Assembly (NCBI RefSeq): GCF_024679095.1
Contig: NC_066549.1
Span: 6,916,920 to 6,980,919, forward strand
Length of the DNA stretch: 64,000 bases
Reading direction: 5' to 3'
Origin: Eriocheir sinensis
Taxonomy: Eukaryota > Arthropoda > Malacostraca > Decapoda > Varunidae
The notes under the pieces are model-generated. The model searched no databases, had not been told where the DNA came from, and saw only the letters and a list, made by a program, of their open reading frames with translations. Positions within the stretch are counted from its first letter, which is position 1, and each line of letters opens with the position of its first letter. The position numbers and the translations under genes were made by a program. Positions 63,601 through 64,000 of the stretch are shown here, piece by piece.

Positions 63601-64000
63601 AATCATATCACTTCATGTTAAATACAGTTGTATGGGATAAGGGCATGATCTGCTTTGCACTACAATGTTGGTTGTTTTCAATGGAGGATGGTGGCCTGGT
63701 GGGTGCACTTCTGGAATTTTACCAAAATATTAACCCATTACCACAGAATTGCAAGCAGATCTTACTCCAACAAACCCCAATGTCTTTTGACCCCAAGCAA
63801 TGGGAGGTATATTTTTACCCAAATGATCCCTAGGTAATGGTATTGAGCTGCAAATGAAAAAAATAGAAAAAGTCGGCGCTGATTACTGTCTTATTCTGCC
63901 CGACCCTAAGCGGTGGCGTGAGCAGGGAGCACGTCGCTGCGTCCCTCCTGGCGCCACAAAGCACCAGGGAGAGTCAGCGTCCCACCAACACAACAGGAAA
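63601..64000. other. No gene seen at the right edge
   Basis: Two overlapping short frames (63615-63837) have no known domain. The last 100 bases are GC-richer; no PSMA6 start is visible. Confidence 0.4.

Overview
The window is nuclear DNA of an animal. The genes have many introns, are conserved with metazoan housekeeping genes, and sit among very dense microsatellites, tRNA-derived SINEs, CR1- and RTE-like LINE fragments and small DNA transposons. This texture, and the short arthropod-style secreted lipases, suggest an arthropod and most probably a decapod crustacean (crab-like). That placement is inference; no species marker was seen.

Layout. (1) 1-1744, plus strand: the 3' part of a gene coding ten 53-residue Thr/Glu-rich repeats (159 bp each), with a poly(A) signal. 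(2) 2.1-26.9 kb: a secreted lipase cluster of the pancreatic-lipase/phospholipase-A1 type. Lipase 2 (minus, nine exons, 313 aa) and lipase 3 (plus, nine exons, 346 aa) are complete and were assembled with every splice phase consistent. Lipase 1 (minus) is a tandem copy of exons 1-6 of lipase 2 only; its last three exons, including the catalytic His, are absent. Lineage-specific insertions in the two copies (SINE, foldback element and a 200-bp repeat in copy 1; a MULE and the 200-bp repeat in copy 2) show the duplication came first. (3) 27.9-30.8 kb, minus: a secreted single-domain C-type lectin-like protein with a 5'-truncated CR1-type LINE in an intron. (4) 33.7-36.5 kb, minus: RNA polymerase II subunit RPB11 (POLR2J). 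(5) 38.6-42.3 kb, minus: eIF3 subunit K. (6) 43.6-52.6 kb, plus: TTC8/BBS8, ten exons, divergent from eIF3K across a roughly 735-bp purine-only GGAAA tract. (7) 54.4-62.4 kb, minus: proteasome subunit alpha type-6 (PSMA6), six exons; its first exon lies beyond the right edge.

The genes do not form a pathway. The left half is secreted, digestive or immune-like, tandemly duplicated and repeat-rich. The right half is conserved housekeeping (transcription, translation initiation, ciliary trafficking, proteolysis). I found no new enzymatic system. The most unusual material is structural: transposable elements and minisatellites sitting on splice sites and promoters, well-formed small DNA transposons with target-site duplications (8-bp, 5-bp and TTAA types), a foldback family with shared cores, and signs of a complex duplication history in the lipase cluster.
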